A DNA stretch of 57,394 nt from NORP294 sp047627915 (GTDB lineage Bacteria > Bacteroidota > Bacteroidia > Flavobacteriales_E > Vicingaceae): positions 1 through 57,394 of the forward strand of contig JBLHTZ010000014.1 in NCBI GenBank assembly GCA_047627915.1. The letters are read 5' to 3'. Below, piece by piece: positions 14,755-24,133 of this stretch; the first letter of the stretch is position 1, and each line of letters starts with the position of its first letter. The notes under the pieces were generated by a model. That model saw only the letters and a program-made list of their open reading frames with translations. It ran no database searches and had not been told where the DNA came from. Position numbers and translations under genes: made by a program.

Positions 14755-17481
14755 ATGCAATCATTTCTCAATCAAATAGCAAAGTATTCCATTGAAAAAC
14801 ACGGTGATAAACTAGATAACTTAACCATTGTTTTGCCGAACAGAAGAGCTATTGTTTTTTTAAAAGAAGAATTTAAAAAAGAATTAAAAAAGGCGAGTTG
14901 GCTTCCTCAATTTTTTAGTTTGGAAGATTTTATTCAGCAACTAGGCAATTACAAACTTCTGGACCCTACCGATTTAATTTTCAAACTTTACAAGGTTCAC
15001 AAAGAATTAGAAGGCTCTGCAGCTGAACCTTTTGAAGAATTTATGGGTTGGGGTAGCACATTACTGCAAGATTTTAACGAGATAGATCGGTATTTGGTTG
15101 ATGCACAAGAGTTATACGGTTTTTTAACCGAGGCAAAGGCACTTGAAACTTGGAATGTTGAGAACAATGAACTCACTGAATTTCAACATAAGTATTTGCG
15201 GTTTTGGAATAAATTAGGTGAGTATTACAACCTTTTTAATCAGCAATTAAAGGCTGAAGGCTCTGCTTACCAAGGATTGGGATTTAGATCTGTCGCTGAA
15301 CAGTTAACAAGAAAAGAAGTTCCTAAAAACAAATTCGACAACATCATTTTTGCAGGCTTTAATGCGCTTACCGAGGCAGAAAAGGGAATAATAGATTATT
15401 ACGTTCAGGAGCAAGCGGCCGAAACGCTTTGGGATGCAGATGACTATTATTTGAAAGATAAATTTCAAGAAGCTGGAAGTTTTTTGAGAGACTATAAAGA
15501 AAGAGCCAAAGGAGCATTTAATTGGGTCAATAACAATTTGTCAACAGACCCAAAACACATCACCATTTACGGCGTGATGGGCAATGTTGGTCAGGCAAAG
15601 CTAATTGGGAACTTGATAGATGCCAACAAAGAGCAAGAAACCGCAGTCGTGCTTTCTGACGAAGGATTGCTTGTGCCATGTTTAGAAGGTTTACCTACCG
15701 GCATTACTGCCACCAATGTAACCATGGGCTATCCTATTACTAGCGCTACCGTTTATAGTTGGTTAGAATGTTTTATGGACTTATACGTCAGGTTTAATCA
15801 ATCGACTGAAAAGAATACCTTTTACCACAAAGACGTTACAGCTTTTTTACAGCACAACGTGCAGCAGCATTTCAAAAAATCTGTAAAAACAGAGATGGAT
15901 GGTCTCACTAATTGGATGAATCAAGAGAAAAGTATTTTTGTTCCGTTTAGTCAATTTGAGAAACTAAACCGCGCACTTGGTTTTAAAGCTTTTGGCCTTG
16001 AAAGCAATACTGCCTTGCAATTGGCTCAAACCGTGCTAAAATTAATCCAAGAACTTCGTTTGGCCGGAAAAGACAGTTTAGATGCATTAAATCTAGAGTG
16101 TTTAGCCGAATTAGAAAAAAGCTTTAACCGTTTGGAGCGTTTGTGTCTAGAAGAAAAGGAGTTGACCGAAATTGAAAACTTAATTGAAATATTCAAGCAA
16201 ATTGTAAGTAAGCAAAGCATTTCATTTGTAGGGGAACCTTTAGGTGGTTTGCAGATTATGGGCGTTTTAGAAAGTAGAACATTAGACTTTGAGAATGTAA
16301 TTATTAGTAGTGTAAACGAAGGAACTTTACCTTCCGGTAAATCTCAAAACTCTTTTATTCCGTTTGACATTAAACACAAGTTTGGATTGCCTTCTTACCA
16401 AGAAAAAGATGCCATCTTTGCGTATCACTTTTACCGTTTACTGCAACGAGCAAGTAACATTTCAATTTTATACAATAGCAAGGTAGACCAGCTTGAAGGT
16501 GGCGAGCGTAGCCGGTTTATTGAGCAATTACTGCATGAGTTTCCTCGAAAAAACCCCCATTCAACGATTCAGGAAATTAACGTTTCTCCAAAACCTCAAG
16601 CTCACCCCATTCAGCCAATTTCCATTCCATTAACGGAGGATATTCGTGAAAAAATGAGGCATAAGCTAGAGCATAGATTATCTGCTTCTGCATTGAATTT
16701 ATACTTGGCATGCCCGCTTAGTTTTTATTACCGCTACGTAATTGGATTAAAAGAAGAAGAGTCTTTTCAAGAGAAAATTGAAGACAATACTCTGGGAAAC
16801 TTGGTGCATGAAAGTTTGAAATACTTGTATTTACCACTTGTAAATAAAACACTTATTAAAGATGATTTAAAAATAATTTATAGCGGCATTGACGATATTC
16901 TGGCAAAAGAATTTAAGAAGCAACTCAACGCTGTTGCTACAACCGGAAATCACAAATTGACCTATGAAGTAGCAAAAAAATTCATTCAACACCAAATTCA
17001 ACATGACCTAGCCGAAGTGGCAAAAGGGCATAAAATTGTGATTAAAGAATTAGAGGAAGACCACAGTTGCAGTGTCCCGCTAAAAATTAATGATGACTTG
17101 GAAGTGAATTTTAATTTGTTTGGAAAAATTGACCGAATTGATGAATTCGATGGTAAAATTCGAATTATTGATTACAAAACCGGTGGAACAGACTTGAAGG
17201 ACCTTCGAAACAAAAATTTAGAAAAGCTTTTAAAAAATGATAGTCCAAAATCGGTGCAGCTTATGCTTTATAAATACATGTATTTGAAAAAGACTGGGCA
17301 AGAGGTAGAATCGGGAATTCTTTCATTGAAAAATATATCGAGCGGTTACTTAACGTTAGATTACGATAATTGGGAAAAAGATTTTGAAGATTTATTAAAA
17401 GTAGTAGCTCATAATATGCTCGCCGACAGTACAGAATTACAACACAATGAAAAAAGTAAGTACTGTAAATTTTGTAACTAA
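14755..17481 (+). CDS. PD-(D/E)XK nuclease / AddB-like protein
   Basis: 908 residues from ATG 14755 (MQSFLNQIAKYSIEKHGD); the longer reading from TTG 14704 adds 17 unlikely residues. The N-terminal two-thirds resemble an inactive UvrD/AddB helicase fold (LTIVLPNRRAIVFLKEEFK; VIISSVNEGTLPSGKS). The C-terminal region is a RecB-like nuclease with LSASALNLYLACPLSFYYRY, GNLVHESL, FGKIDRID and IRIIDYKTG (catalytic Asp and Lys). The Cys in LACPLS and CKFC at the very end could ligate an iron-sulfur cluster as in AddB. It probably works in double-strand break processing with an AddA-type helicase encoded elsewhere. Confidence 0.85.
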   Translation: MQSFLNQIAKYSIEKHGDKLDNLTIVLPNRRAIVFLKEEFKKELKKASWLPQFFSLEDFIQQLGNYKLLDPTDLIFKLYKVHKELEGSAAEPFEEFMGWGSTLLQDFNEIDRYLVDAQELYGFLTEAKALETWNVENNELTEFQHKYLRFWNKLGEYYNLFNQQLKAEGSAYQGLGFRSVAEQLTRKEVPKNKFDNIIFAGFNALTEAEKGIIDYYVQEQAAETLWDADDYYLKDKFQEAGSFLRDYKERAKGAFNWVNNNLSTDPKHITIYGVMGNVGQAKLIGNLIDANKEQETAVVLSDEGLLVPCLEGLPTGITATNVTMGYPITSATVYSWLECFMDLYVRFNQSTEKNTFYHKDVTAFLQHNVQQHFKKSVKTEMDGLTNWMNQEKSIFVPFSQFEKLNRALGFKAFGLESNTALQLAQTVLKLIQELRLAGKDSLDALNLECLAELEKSFNRLERLCLEEKELTEIENLIEIFKQIVSKQSISFVGEPLGGLQIMGVLESRTLDFENVIISSVNEGTLPSGKSQNSFIPFDIKHKFGLPSYQEKDAIFAYHFYRLLQRASNISILYNSKVDQLEGGERSRFIEQLLHEFPRKNPHSTIQEINVSPKPQAHPIQPISIPLTEDIREKMRHKLEHRLSASALNLYLACPLSFYYRYVIGLKEEESFQEKIEDNTLGNLVHESLKYLYLPLVNKTLIKDDLKIIYSGIDDILAKEFKKQLNAVATTGNHKLTYEVAKKFIQHQIQHDLAEVAKGHKIVIKELEEDHSCSVPLKINDDLEVNFNLFGKIDRIDEFDGKIRIIDYKTGGTDLKDLRNKNLEKLLKNDSPKSVQLMLYKYMYLKKTGQEVESGILSLKNISSGYLTLDYDNWEKDFEDLLKVVAHNMLADSTELQHNEKSKYCKFCN

Positions 17482-17483
17482 AA

Positions 17484-17510
17484 AGAGGAGCCATTAACAA
17501 CAGCTCCTCT
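17484..17510 (+). terminator. Hairpin after the AddB-like gene
   Basis: AGAGGAGC (17484-17491) pairs with GCTCCTCT (17503-17510). It begins 3 bases after the stop codon; the following tail is not U-rich, so it may be an imperfect terminator. Confidence 0.5.
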
Positions 17511-17608
17511 CCTTGGGAATAGGTGTAAGATATCTACCACAAAAGTCTTACATATATAAGACGACGTTCCAATTGAAATAGTTGCCTGATTTTGATGATA
17601 TTTGAAAA

Positions 17609-18808
17609 ATGAAACATTTAACGCTTCTCAGCATTTTACTCTTCACCTGTTTTGCGGCTTTTGCACAACCCCAACGAAAGTGTGGTTTTGATGCAATTCA
17701 ACAACGAATTTCGGAGCACCAAAACTTCGACAACTACTTACTAAACAAAAACTTAATATATAAAAATAGCAAGCAAAATAAGATGGACACCGTAATTCGT
17801 ATACCGGTTGTGGTTCATGTTATTTACCGCTTAATTTCTGAAAATATTTCTACCGCTCAAATCAATTCGCAAATAGCGGTTTTAAATAAAGATTTTCGAA
17901 AACTTAATCCCGATACAACAAATGCAGCTGGTTGGAGCAAAGCTGATGTAAAATTTGAATTTATATTAGCGACCAAAGATCCAAGTGGAAATCCATCGAA
18001 CGGAATTACAAGAACTTCAACAACAGTTGATAATATTGGACTCTCGAATCAGTACTTCAATTTAGTGCCTGCATGGAACAGAGATCGATATTTAAACATA
18101 TGGGTGTGTGATGTTGGACCTAACTTATTGGGTTTTGCCTACCCACCTAATGCACCTGGTGTTACAGCACAAGAGGATGGAGTTGTGGTTGGGTCCAATT
18201 ATTTTGGTACTACTGGAACTGTTCAAGCTCCTTGGAACCAAGGAAGAACCACTACACACGAAATAGGCCACTTTTTTGATTTATTGCACCTGTGGGGAAC
18301 TGATTTTAACCCCGGTTGCAATACTGATGATTTGATTAGTGACACTCCAAATCAGGATGGTCCCGAACCTAATTGCGGTTCTAGAAGCAGTTGTGGTTCC
18401 GCCGATCAAATGAGCAATTTTTTACAATATGTAGATGACGCTTGTATGGGAAACTTCACCCTAGGTCAAAAAACAAGAATGCGAACAGCGCTATATACCC
18501 AAAGAGACTCGTTGCAATTTGGAGGTCTTTTTGAAATTACTTCAATTTCAGAACTACCTATTCAAGAAAAAGCCTTGATTTACCCGAATCCAAGTAAAGG
18601 AGTTTTTCAAATTGAACTCCCAGAAAACACCAATATAAATAAAGTAGAAATTGAGGTAATTGACCTTACTGGTAAATTGGTGAGGAGTCAAACAAAACAG
18701 GATAAAAACGGTTTAATTGTTAGTATTGATTCCGCTCCATCAGGTGTTTATTTTGTGAGAATAATGAATGGTGAATTCAGTTCAACAAAAAAGCTCATAA
18801 AACACTAA
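17609..18808 (+). CDS. T9SS-secreted M43 (pappalysin-family) zinc metalloprotease
   Basis: 399 residues: Sec signal peptide (LLSILLFTCFAAFAQ), catalytic domain with the extended zinc site HEIGHFFDLLH (217-227), the paired cysteines expected of M43 members (CNTDD, PNCGSRSSCG, DDACMG), and the Met-turn zone near QMSNFLQYVDD. The last ~80 residues are a type A T9SS sorting domain (ALIYPNPSKGVFQIEL to TKKLIKH). It is a secreted or surface protease of the cytophagalysin type, probably feeding on or maturing proteins outside the cell. Confidence 0.93.
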   Translation: MKHLTLLSILLFTCFAAFAQPQRKCGFDAIQQRISEHQNFDNYLLNKNLIYKNSKQNKMDTVIRIPVVVHVIYRLISENISTAQINSQIAVLNKDFRKLNPDTTNAAGWSKADVKFEFILATKDPSGNPSNGITRTSTTVDNIGLSNQYFNLVPAWNRDRYLNIWVCDVGPNLLGFAYPPNAPGVTAQEDGVVVGSNYFGTTGTVQAPWNQGRTTTHEIGHFFDLLHLWGTDFNPGCNTDDLISDTPNQDGPEPNCGSRSSCGSADQMSNFLQYVDDACMGNFTLGQKTRMRTALYTQRDSLQFGGLFEITSISELPIQEKALIYPNPSKGVFQIELPENTNINKVEIEVIDLTGKLVRSQTKQDKNGLIVSIDSAPSGVYFVRIMNGEFSSTKKLIKH

Positions 18809-18815
18809 AAGCGGT

Positions 18816-18823
18816 TAATTTTG
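18816..18823 (+). promoter_or_regulatory. -7 element TAATTTTG upstream of mqnE
   Basis: Exact TAnnTTTG match 20 bases before the start codon; no clear -33 TTTG is seen. It would let mqnE be transcribed apart from the protease gene 35 bases upstream. Confidence 0.35.
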
Positions 18824-18843
18824 AAGCATTATTTGAGCGCACT

Positions 18844-20004
18844 ATGACCATACAAAATATATTACAAAGCAATATAGCTGAAGAGTTTAAACAAATTGCT
18901 ACGAAAGTTTACAACGAAGAAAGAATCACGGAAGAAGAAGGTGTACTGCTTTTTGAAAAGGCAGACTTAAACTATTTGGGAAGTTTAGCGAATCACATTC
19001 GTGAAAGAAAGCATGGTTCAACGACCTATTTTAACAAGAATTTTCACATAGAGCCAACCAACATTTGTGTGTTCGACTGTAAGTTTTGTGCCTATTCGAA
19101 ATTACTTCGAAACAAGGGGGATTACGATGCTTGGGAAATGGATGAAGAGAAGATTTACGATAAGATTCGATCATACGATGGTCAAGAAGTTACAGAAGTG
19201 CACATTGTAGGTGGAGTTCACCCAAAAATGGGCTTACAGTACTTTGCCGATCTTATTAAAAACATCAAAAAAATTAGACCTAGCTTGCATGTAAAAGCTT
19301 TTACTGCAGTTGAGTTAGAATACATGTGCAGAAAGGCTAAGGTTTCATACGAAGAAGGTTTACAACTGCTAAAAGATCACGGTCAGGACTCTTTGCCGGG
19401 TGGAGGTGCTGAAATTTTTGCTGAAGCCGTTCGTGAGGAGATTTGCAAGGACAAGTGCACTTCAGCCGAGTGGTTAGAAATTCATGAAACAGCGCACAAA
19501 ATAGGAATGCCCTCTAATGCGACTATGCTATATGGCCATGTTGAAAGCTATGCAGACAGAGTTGATCACATGAATCGATTGAGAACACTACAAGACAAAA
19601 CTGGTGGTTTCAATACCTTTATTCCTCTGAAGTATAGAAGCGGAAACAATCAAATGTCTCACATTGGTGAAGTTTCTGTTTTAGAAGATTTAAGAACTTA
19701 TGCCATTGCTCGAATTTTTATGGACAACTTTCCTCATTTGAAAGCTTATTGGCCAATGATTGGTCGTGGAACCGCTCAGTTAACGTTGAATTATGGTGTG
19801 AACGATATCGACGGAACCATAGATGATTCTACCAAGATTTATTCTATGGCTGGTGCTGAAGAACAGTCGCCAAACATGACAACGGAGGAGTTGGTGAATT
19901 TGATAAAACAAGTGAATCGCAAACCGGTTGAGCGTGATAGCGTTTACAATGTGATTAAAGATTACTCAGAAGTAGTTTTTGAAACAGTGGTAGCGGAAGC
20001 TTAG
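18844..20004 (+). CDS. mqnE: Aminodeoxyfutalosine synthase (radical SAM)
   Basis: 386 residues. The radical SAM cluster CVFDCKFC (CxxxCxxC) sits in the N-terminal part, followed by EVHIVGGVHPKMGLQYF, DSLPGGGAEIFAEAVR and GMPSNATMLYGHVESYADRV, which are typical of MqnE and distinguish it from MqnC. It adds the SAM-derived adenosyl radical to the MqnA product to make aminofutalosine, the second step of the futalosine route to menaquinone. This implies the genome carries mqnA, B, C and D elsewhere. Its last 4 bases overlap the end of the convergent zinc-ribbon gene. Confidence 0.92.
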   Translation: MTIQNILQSNIAEEFKQIATKVYNEERITEEEGVLLFEKADLNYLGSLANHIRERKHGSTTYFNKNFHIEPTNICVFDCKFCAYSKLLRNKGDYDAWEMDEEKIYDKIRSYDGQEVTEVHIVGGVHPKMGLQYFADLIKNIKKIRPSLHVKAFTAVELEYMCRKAKVSYEEGLQLLKDHGQDSLPGGGAEIFAEAVREEICKDKCTSAEWLEIHETAHKIGMPSNATMLYGHVESYADRVDHMNRLRTLQDKTGGFNTFIPLKYRSGNNQMSHIGEVSVLEDLRTYAIARIFMDNFPHLKAYWPMIGRGTAQLTLNYGVNDIDGTIDDSTKIYSMAGAEEQSPNMTTEELVNLIKQVNRKPVERDSVYNVIKDYSEVVFETVVAEA

Positions 20005-20354
20005 TCCCATTCCTTTTTCTTGATGATGGTGTACCAATCATCGTTGGTGTTAATATAACCCAAATCATAACAATAGAAGTAGGTTCTTTCGTCTTTAGTT
20101 TGATATATATTGGTGTGGTAATCGAAATTAAAACCCAAAGAAAGTAACTTCTCTTTCTTAGCAGAAGCTTTTTCTCCTTTTAGCAGACCTGCTAAAATTC
20201 TATGGTTTTTACGTAACAAATTGTTAACATTTCGAATGTAATTGTTGTCTGTTCGTTTTTGTTTGTTGTTAAAAGCATTTCGGCATTGATCTGAGCAGAA
20301 TTTTTTATCAACTCTTCCATATAACTCTGTTTTACATTCTAAACACTCGTTCAT
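20001..20354 (-). CDS. Small zinc-ribbon protein
   Basis: 117 residues. The N-terminus has four cysteines as CLECK and CSDQC, a zinc-ribbon arrangement, followed by NAFNNKQKRTDNNYIRNVNN and a basic middle, then an aromatic-rich C-terminus (YFYCYDLGYINTNDDWYTII). Proteins of this shape are common in Bacteroidota and remain uncharacterised; nucleic-acid binding is plausible from the basic region but unproven. It is convergent with mqnE, overlapping by 4 bases. Confidence 0.8.
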   Translation of the reverse strand: MNECLECKTELYGRVDKKFCSDQCRNAFNNKQKRTDNNYIRNVNNLLRKNHRILAGLLKGEKASAKKEKLLSLGFNFDYHTNIYQTKDERTYFYCYDLGYINTNDDWYTIIKKKEWD

Positions 20355-20601
20355 GGTTTAAAAATACAAAAAGTGATTGAAGCTTTTTGATATTGCGCTG
20401 AACTTTCCGAGAACAATAGTTTATAAACGCAACTCGTGGTTTAAAATAAAAAGGAAATGACACCTATTCCTGATAAGGGAAAAAACAGCAAACACAGCAG
20501 TTAATAATCGCTTGTTCTCCCCTATTTATGTTAGGTTAATTGCTACCCCAACTATCTTCTCATAGCTGAGACATCAGTAACTTTTGCTAACATTGCATCA
20601 G

Positions 20602-21468
20602 ATGCATACAACCAAACTCAGTAATCAAAGTATTTTACCCCTTACCTGCACCCGATCAGGTACATGCTGTTATGGAAAAGTTGTTAATCTCAACCCTTGG
20701 GAACTGTTAAATTTGAGCAGAGAAAAGGGAATTACTCCAAGGGAATTTCGGAATCTTTATTGTGAGTTTGGGGGTATCCGATTACGATTTAACGGAAAAG
20801 AAGATTCGAAACGACAGCAATCGTGCAGTCAATACAAAGATAATTTTGGATGCAGTGTCCATTTGGGTCGCCCGTTGGCTTGCCGATTATTTCCTTTAGG
20901 TCGTCAAATACAAAATAATGAAGCGCATTACATCTACCAAGGTAATACATTTCCTTGTTTAACTGACTGTGCAGAAGTTTTAGAATTACCTAAACTTAGT
21001 GTTGGCGAATACCTTAAAGGTCAATCTGCAGATCAATTTGAAAAGGCTCAAGATGAGTATTTAAAAGTAATGCAAAACATAGCAGATATTGCTTTTGAGT
21101 TATTACTTGACTCTGGTTTAGCCGCATCTGGAGACAAGAAAACACTGCTATTATGGAGGCAGATGGGCAACGATTTACCAGAGGTTTTAACAGAAAAGAT
21201 AGGTCAAGAGTGGATAGATTATTTAATGATTCCACCAATACCGGATGAGCTTCAAGACCCTATTGTATTTGCTCAAAAACACAACGAATTCCTATTAGCA
21301 AAAGCACAAGAACAGTTTGGTGCATTAAAAGCATTTCAAGAATTTCAAGAAGGTTCTATTTTACTAATGGGCGTAGCATTGCACCTAGCAAGAGGTTTAG
21401 GTGCAGATCAAAAATCAATTGCTGAACATTGGATTGAAACAGCAAAGAGTTACGGTGCGAATGAATAG
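20602..21468 (+). CDS. YkgJ family cysteine-cluster protein
   Basis: Start at ATG 20602 (MHTTKLSNQS) preferred over TTG 20584; 288 residues. The cysteine pattern CTRSGTCCYGK, CSQYKDNFGCSVH, RPLACRLFPLGR and CLTDCAEV is that of the YkgJ / UPF0153 zinc- or iron-binding family (CxxxxCC...CxxF). The remaining ~170 residues are helical and family-specific. The biochemical role of YkgJ proteins is unknown. About 230 bases of unassigned sequence precede it. Confidence 0.82.
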   Translation: MHTTKLSNQSILPLTCTRSGTCCYGKVVNLNPWELLNLSREKGITPREFRNLYCEFGGIRLRFNGKEDSKRQQSCSQYKDNFGCSVHLGRPLACRLFPLGRQIQNNEAHYIYQGNTFPCLTDCAEVLELPKLSVGEYLKGQSADQFEKAQDEYLKVMQNIADIAFELLLDSGLAASGDKKTLLLWRQMGNDLPEVLTEKIGQEWIDYLMIPPIPDELQDPIVFAQKHNEFLLAKAQEQFGALKAFQEFQEGSILLMGVALHLARGLGADQKSIAEHWIETAKSYGANE

Positions 21469-21542
21469 CACCTATGTAACAAAAGGCACAAACCCAAATA
21501 ATAATAATATCTACTATTGTATTAAATTCTAATTGACAAAAA

Positions 21543-23165
21543 ATGCACAGTAGAACTAAAGCAATCGTCTTTGCAATTACAATCATGTTATTCAACGTTG
21601 TAAATGCCCAATCTGCCCCATTCAATTTAAGTATTCAACCCGTAAATGTGACTGGTTTAGGTGGTGTACAATCTTTTGCTTTTGCTCAAGATAGTGGTAA
21701 ATGGCTAATTGTTGGTGGTAGATTGGATGGTTTACACCAAAGACAACCATTTGCTTCATTTAATGCAACAGGAAACAACAATCAATTAATTGTGGTGGAT
21801 CCTGTAACACAGCAAAAATGGTCTGCGCCACTCACAACATTGCCATTAGCAATTCAAGAGCAATTGAGTTCTACTAACATGGAATTTCAGCAAGAAAGAG
21901 ATTATTTATATTGTTTTGGTGGTTATGGATATAGCGCCACTGCAGCTGATCATACCACATTTCCAAACATGACCGCGATTAAAGTGTCAGACGTAATCGA
22001 TGGAATTATAAATGCAACTCCCATAACAAGCTATTTTAGACAAATTACAGATCCTAAATTTCAAGTAACTGGGGGTTACTTGAAAAAAATAGGTTCGAAT
22101 TATTACCTACTCGGTGGTCAAAAATTTATTGGTCGTTATAACCCAATGGGGCCGAATAATGGATCAGGTTTTATTCAACAATATACAAACTCCATTCGAA
22201 AGTTTGATTTATCAGATAATGGAACAACGATTAGCATTACCCACTTACCGTCCTATACAGACAGTGTTAACTTACATAGAAGAGATTACAATGCTGAATC
22301 ACAAATCCTTCCAAATGGAGAAGAAGGCATCACTATGTTCTCTGGAGTGTTTCAACAAAATGTTGATTTGCCTTTTTTAAATTCAGTGACTGTTGACACG
22401 TCGGGCTACAGCACCAATAATTCATTTCAACAGTATTACAATCATTATCACTGTGCTGTTTTACCACTTTATTCAGAAGCAAAAAATGAAATGCACACCG
22501 TATTTTTTGGAGGAATAGCGCAGTATTATGATAGTTTAGGTCTACTCGTGCAAGATAACAACGTGCCTTTTGTAAATACCATTGCAAGAGTTACGAGAGA
22601 TTCTTCAGGTGCCATGGCCGAGTACAAATTACCGATAGTAATGCCTTCGTTACTTGGTGCGGGAGCTGAGTTTATTCCGAGCACCACTTTTCCTCAATTT
22701 AGTAATGAGGTATTTAAACTAGATAGCTTGCAAACCGATAGTGTTTTAATCGGTTATATATTTGGTGGAATAAGCAGCACAGCGGCTAACATATTCTTTA
22801 TTAACAATGGTTCTCAAAGCAGTGCAAGCAGTCAAATTTTTAAGGTTTATTTAAAGAAGACACTAACTTTATCTATCGATGAATTAAACCATTCAAGTAC
22901 AAGTAGTCTAAATTTAATCGCTTACCCAAACCCAAATGAAGGAGAATTGAATATTTCATTCACCCTTAAAAATAGAGATGATGTAACCATTTCAATAGCG
23001 GATGTAAAAGGATCTATCATTTCTAATAAAAAACTTAAAAACTTAAGTTCAGGAAGGAAGGAATACAAAACAACACTTGATGGTTTTGCTAAAGGAGGAG
23101 TATTCTTTGTAACACTTGAAACTTCAAGTGAGAAGGTCACTCGAAAATTGATTTTAAAAAGGTAA
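21543..23165 (+). CDS. T9SS-secreted protein, kelch/beta-propeller-like
   Basis: 540 residues with a Sec signal peptide (IVFAITIMLFNVVNAQ). A long beta-rich region has repeated glycine pairs typical of kelch-like blades (GKWLIVGGRLDG, DYLYCFGGYGYS, SNYYLLGGQKFIG, EMHTVFFGGIAQYY, LIGYIFGGISS), followed by a type A T9SS domain (NLIAYPNPNEGELNISFTL to TRKLILKR). It is predicted to be a surface or secreted propeller protein; binding target unknown. It stands alone between the YkgJ gene and the convergent dapF. Confidence 0.85.
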   Translation: MHSRTKAIVFAITIMLFNVVNAQSAPFNLSIQPVNVTGLGGVQSFAFAQDSGKWLIVGGRLDGLHQRQPFASFNATGNNNQLIVVDPVTQQKWSAPLTTLPLAIQEQLSSTNMEFQQERDYLYCFGGYGYSATAADHTTFPNMTAIKVSDVIDGIINATPITSYFRQITDPKFQVTGGYLKKIGSNYYLLGGQKFIGRYNPMGPNNGSGFIQQYTNSIRKFDLSDNGTTISITHLPSYTDSVNLHRRDYNAESQILPNGEEGITMFSGVFQQNVDLPFLNSVTVDTSGYSTNNSFQQYYNHYHCAVLPLYSEAKNEMHTVFFGGIAQYYDSLGLLVQDNNVPFVNTIARVTRDSSGAMAEYKLPIVMPSLLGAGAEFIPSTTFPQFSNEVFKLDSLQTDSVLIGYIFGGISSTAANIFFINNGSQSSASSQIFKVYLKKTLTLSIDELNHSSTSSLNLIAYPNPNEGELNISFTLKNRDDVTISIADVKGSIISNKKLKNLSSGRKEYKTTLDGFAKGGVFFVTLETSSEKVTRKLILKR

Positions 23166-23190
23166 AACCAATATCTACAATAGTAAAGGG

Positions 23191-23218
23191 GAGTCAAACT
23201 TAGTGGTATGTTTGCCTC
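23191..23218. terminator. Weak hairpin between convergent genes
   Basis: GAGTCAAAC (23191-23199) pairs with GTTTGCCTC (23210-23218) with one mismatch. It lies between the propeller protein and dapF, with no U-tract on either side. Confidence 0.35.
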
Positions 23219-23239
23219 GTCTCATTTAAAAGTATAATG

Positions 23240-24007
23240 TCAAATCTCTCCAGAGAAGACCAGTTTTGCAGGTCCAACTAACCAAATATTTTCAAACGAA
23301 TTAGTGTCCTTTCTCGTCAATTCAACTCTTAAATTTCCACCTTCAGTTACAATATTTACCGCCGGTTGTGTTGAATTCATTTGTTGTAAAAAACTAATAG
23401 CTACAGCTGTAACTCCTGTCCCACAAGAAAGTGTTTCTCCTTCCACTCCCCTTTCATAAGTTCTAACTTTCAAATGATCTTCCGCTACACTAACAAAATT
23501 CACGTTTGTCCCTCCCTCAACAAAAGGTGCTGAATTTCTAATTGCTCTACCTTCGTTCTCTACATCAACATCATCTAAGTTCTTAACATATTTAATGTAG
23601 TGCGGTGAACCTGTATGAATAAAATAATCGGATCCAACTCTTTCCATTTTAGCAACGTTCCCCATTTTAGTTGCAAAAGAACTTCCTTCAATTTTTCCTT
23701 CATGAATCCCGTCAATGGCTTTAAAACGAGACTCTTTTTCAATCATTCCCAACTTTTGTGCAAATGCTTGTGCACAACGGCTTCCATTTCCGCAAAAGCT
23801 TTGAGAGCCATCTGCGTTATAATAATCCATCAAAAAATCTACCCCTTTTTCTTCTTTCAGTATAATTAGGCCGTCGGCTCCTATTCCAAAACGACGATTA
23901 CATAATGACGAAATTTCATTCGCTGAAAATTTGACAGTGTTTTGTCTGCCGTCAATCATAATAAAATCGTTTCCTGTTCCTTGATATTTAAAAAATACTA
24001 ATCCCAT
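23240..24007 (-). CDS. dapF: Diaminopimelate epimerase
   Basis: Converts LL- to meso-diaminopimelate for lysine and peptidoglycan synthesis, by a two-base mechanism with a cysteine pair. Both cysteines are visible: Cys72 in SFCGNGSRC and Cys195 in GETLSCGTGVTA. The N-terminus FFKYQGTGNDFIMID is typical. 255 residues, within the family range. Monocistronic, divergent from htrA. Confidence 0.96.
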   Translation of the reverse strand: MGLVFFKYQGTGNDFIMIDGRQNTVKFSANEISSLCNRRFGIGADGLIILKEEKGVDFLMDYYNADGSQSFCGNGSRCAQAFAQKLGMIEKESRFKAIDGIHEGKIEGSSFATKMGNVAKMERVGSDYFIHTGSPHYIKYVKNLDDVDVENEGRAIRNSAPFVEGGTNVNFVSVAEDHLKVRTYERGVEGETLSCGTGVTAVAISFLQQMNSTQPAVNIVTEGGNLRVELTRKDTNSFENIWLVGPAKLVFSGEI

Positions 24008-24080
24008 ACTTCCCTTTATTTATAATGCCTGCGAGCTTAACATGTTTTAACATGACAAATAGATCATTCCAATTGAAATG

Positions 24081-24118
24081 GCGTTTAACTTATAGTTCAC
24101 AATTGCGAAGTTAAACGC
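24081..24118 (+). promoter_or_regulatory. 11-bp perfect inverted repeat just upstream of htrA
   Basis: GCGTTTAACTT (24081-24091) and AAGTTAAACGC (24108-24118) are exact reverse complements around a 16-base centre; the right arm ends 15 bases before the htrA start. It has no U-tract and points into the gene, so an operator or a 5'-UTR hairpin is more likely than a terminator. Confidence 0.5.
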
Positions 24119-24133
24119 TAAAAATTTAATCTT

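Noticed and set aside
20355..20601. Possible small RNA in the gap before the YkgJ gene
   Set aside because: No strong hairpin or promoter could be drawn by eye; nothing recognisable in this stretch.
17568..24078. Shared word TTCCAATTGAAAT at about 17570 and 24066
   Set aside because: Only 13 bases in A/T-rich DNA with no common context; likely chance.
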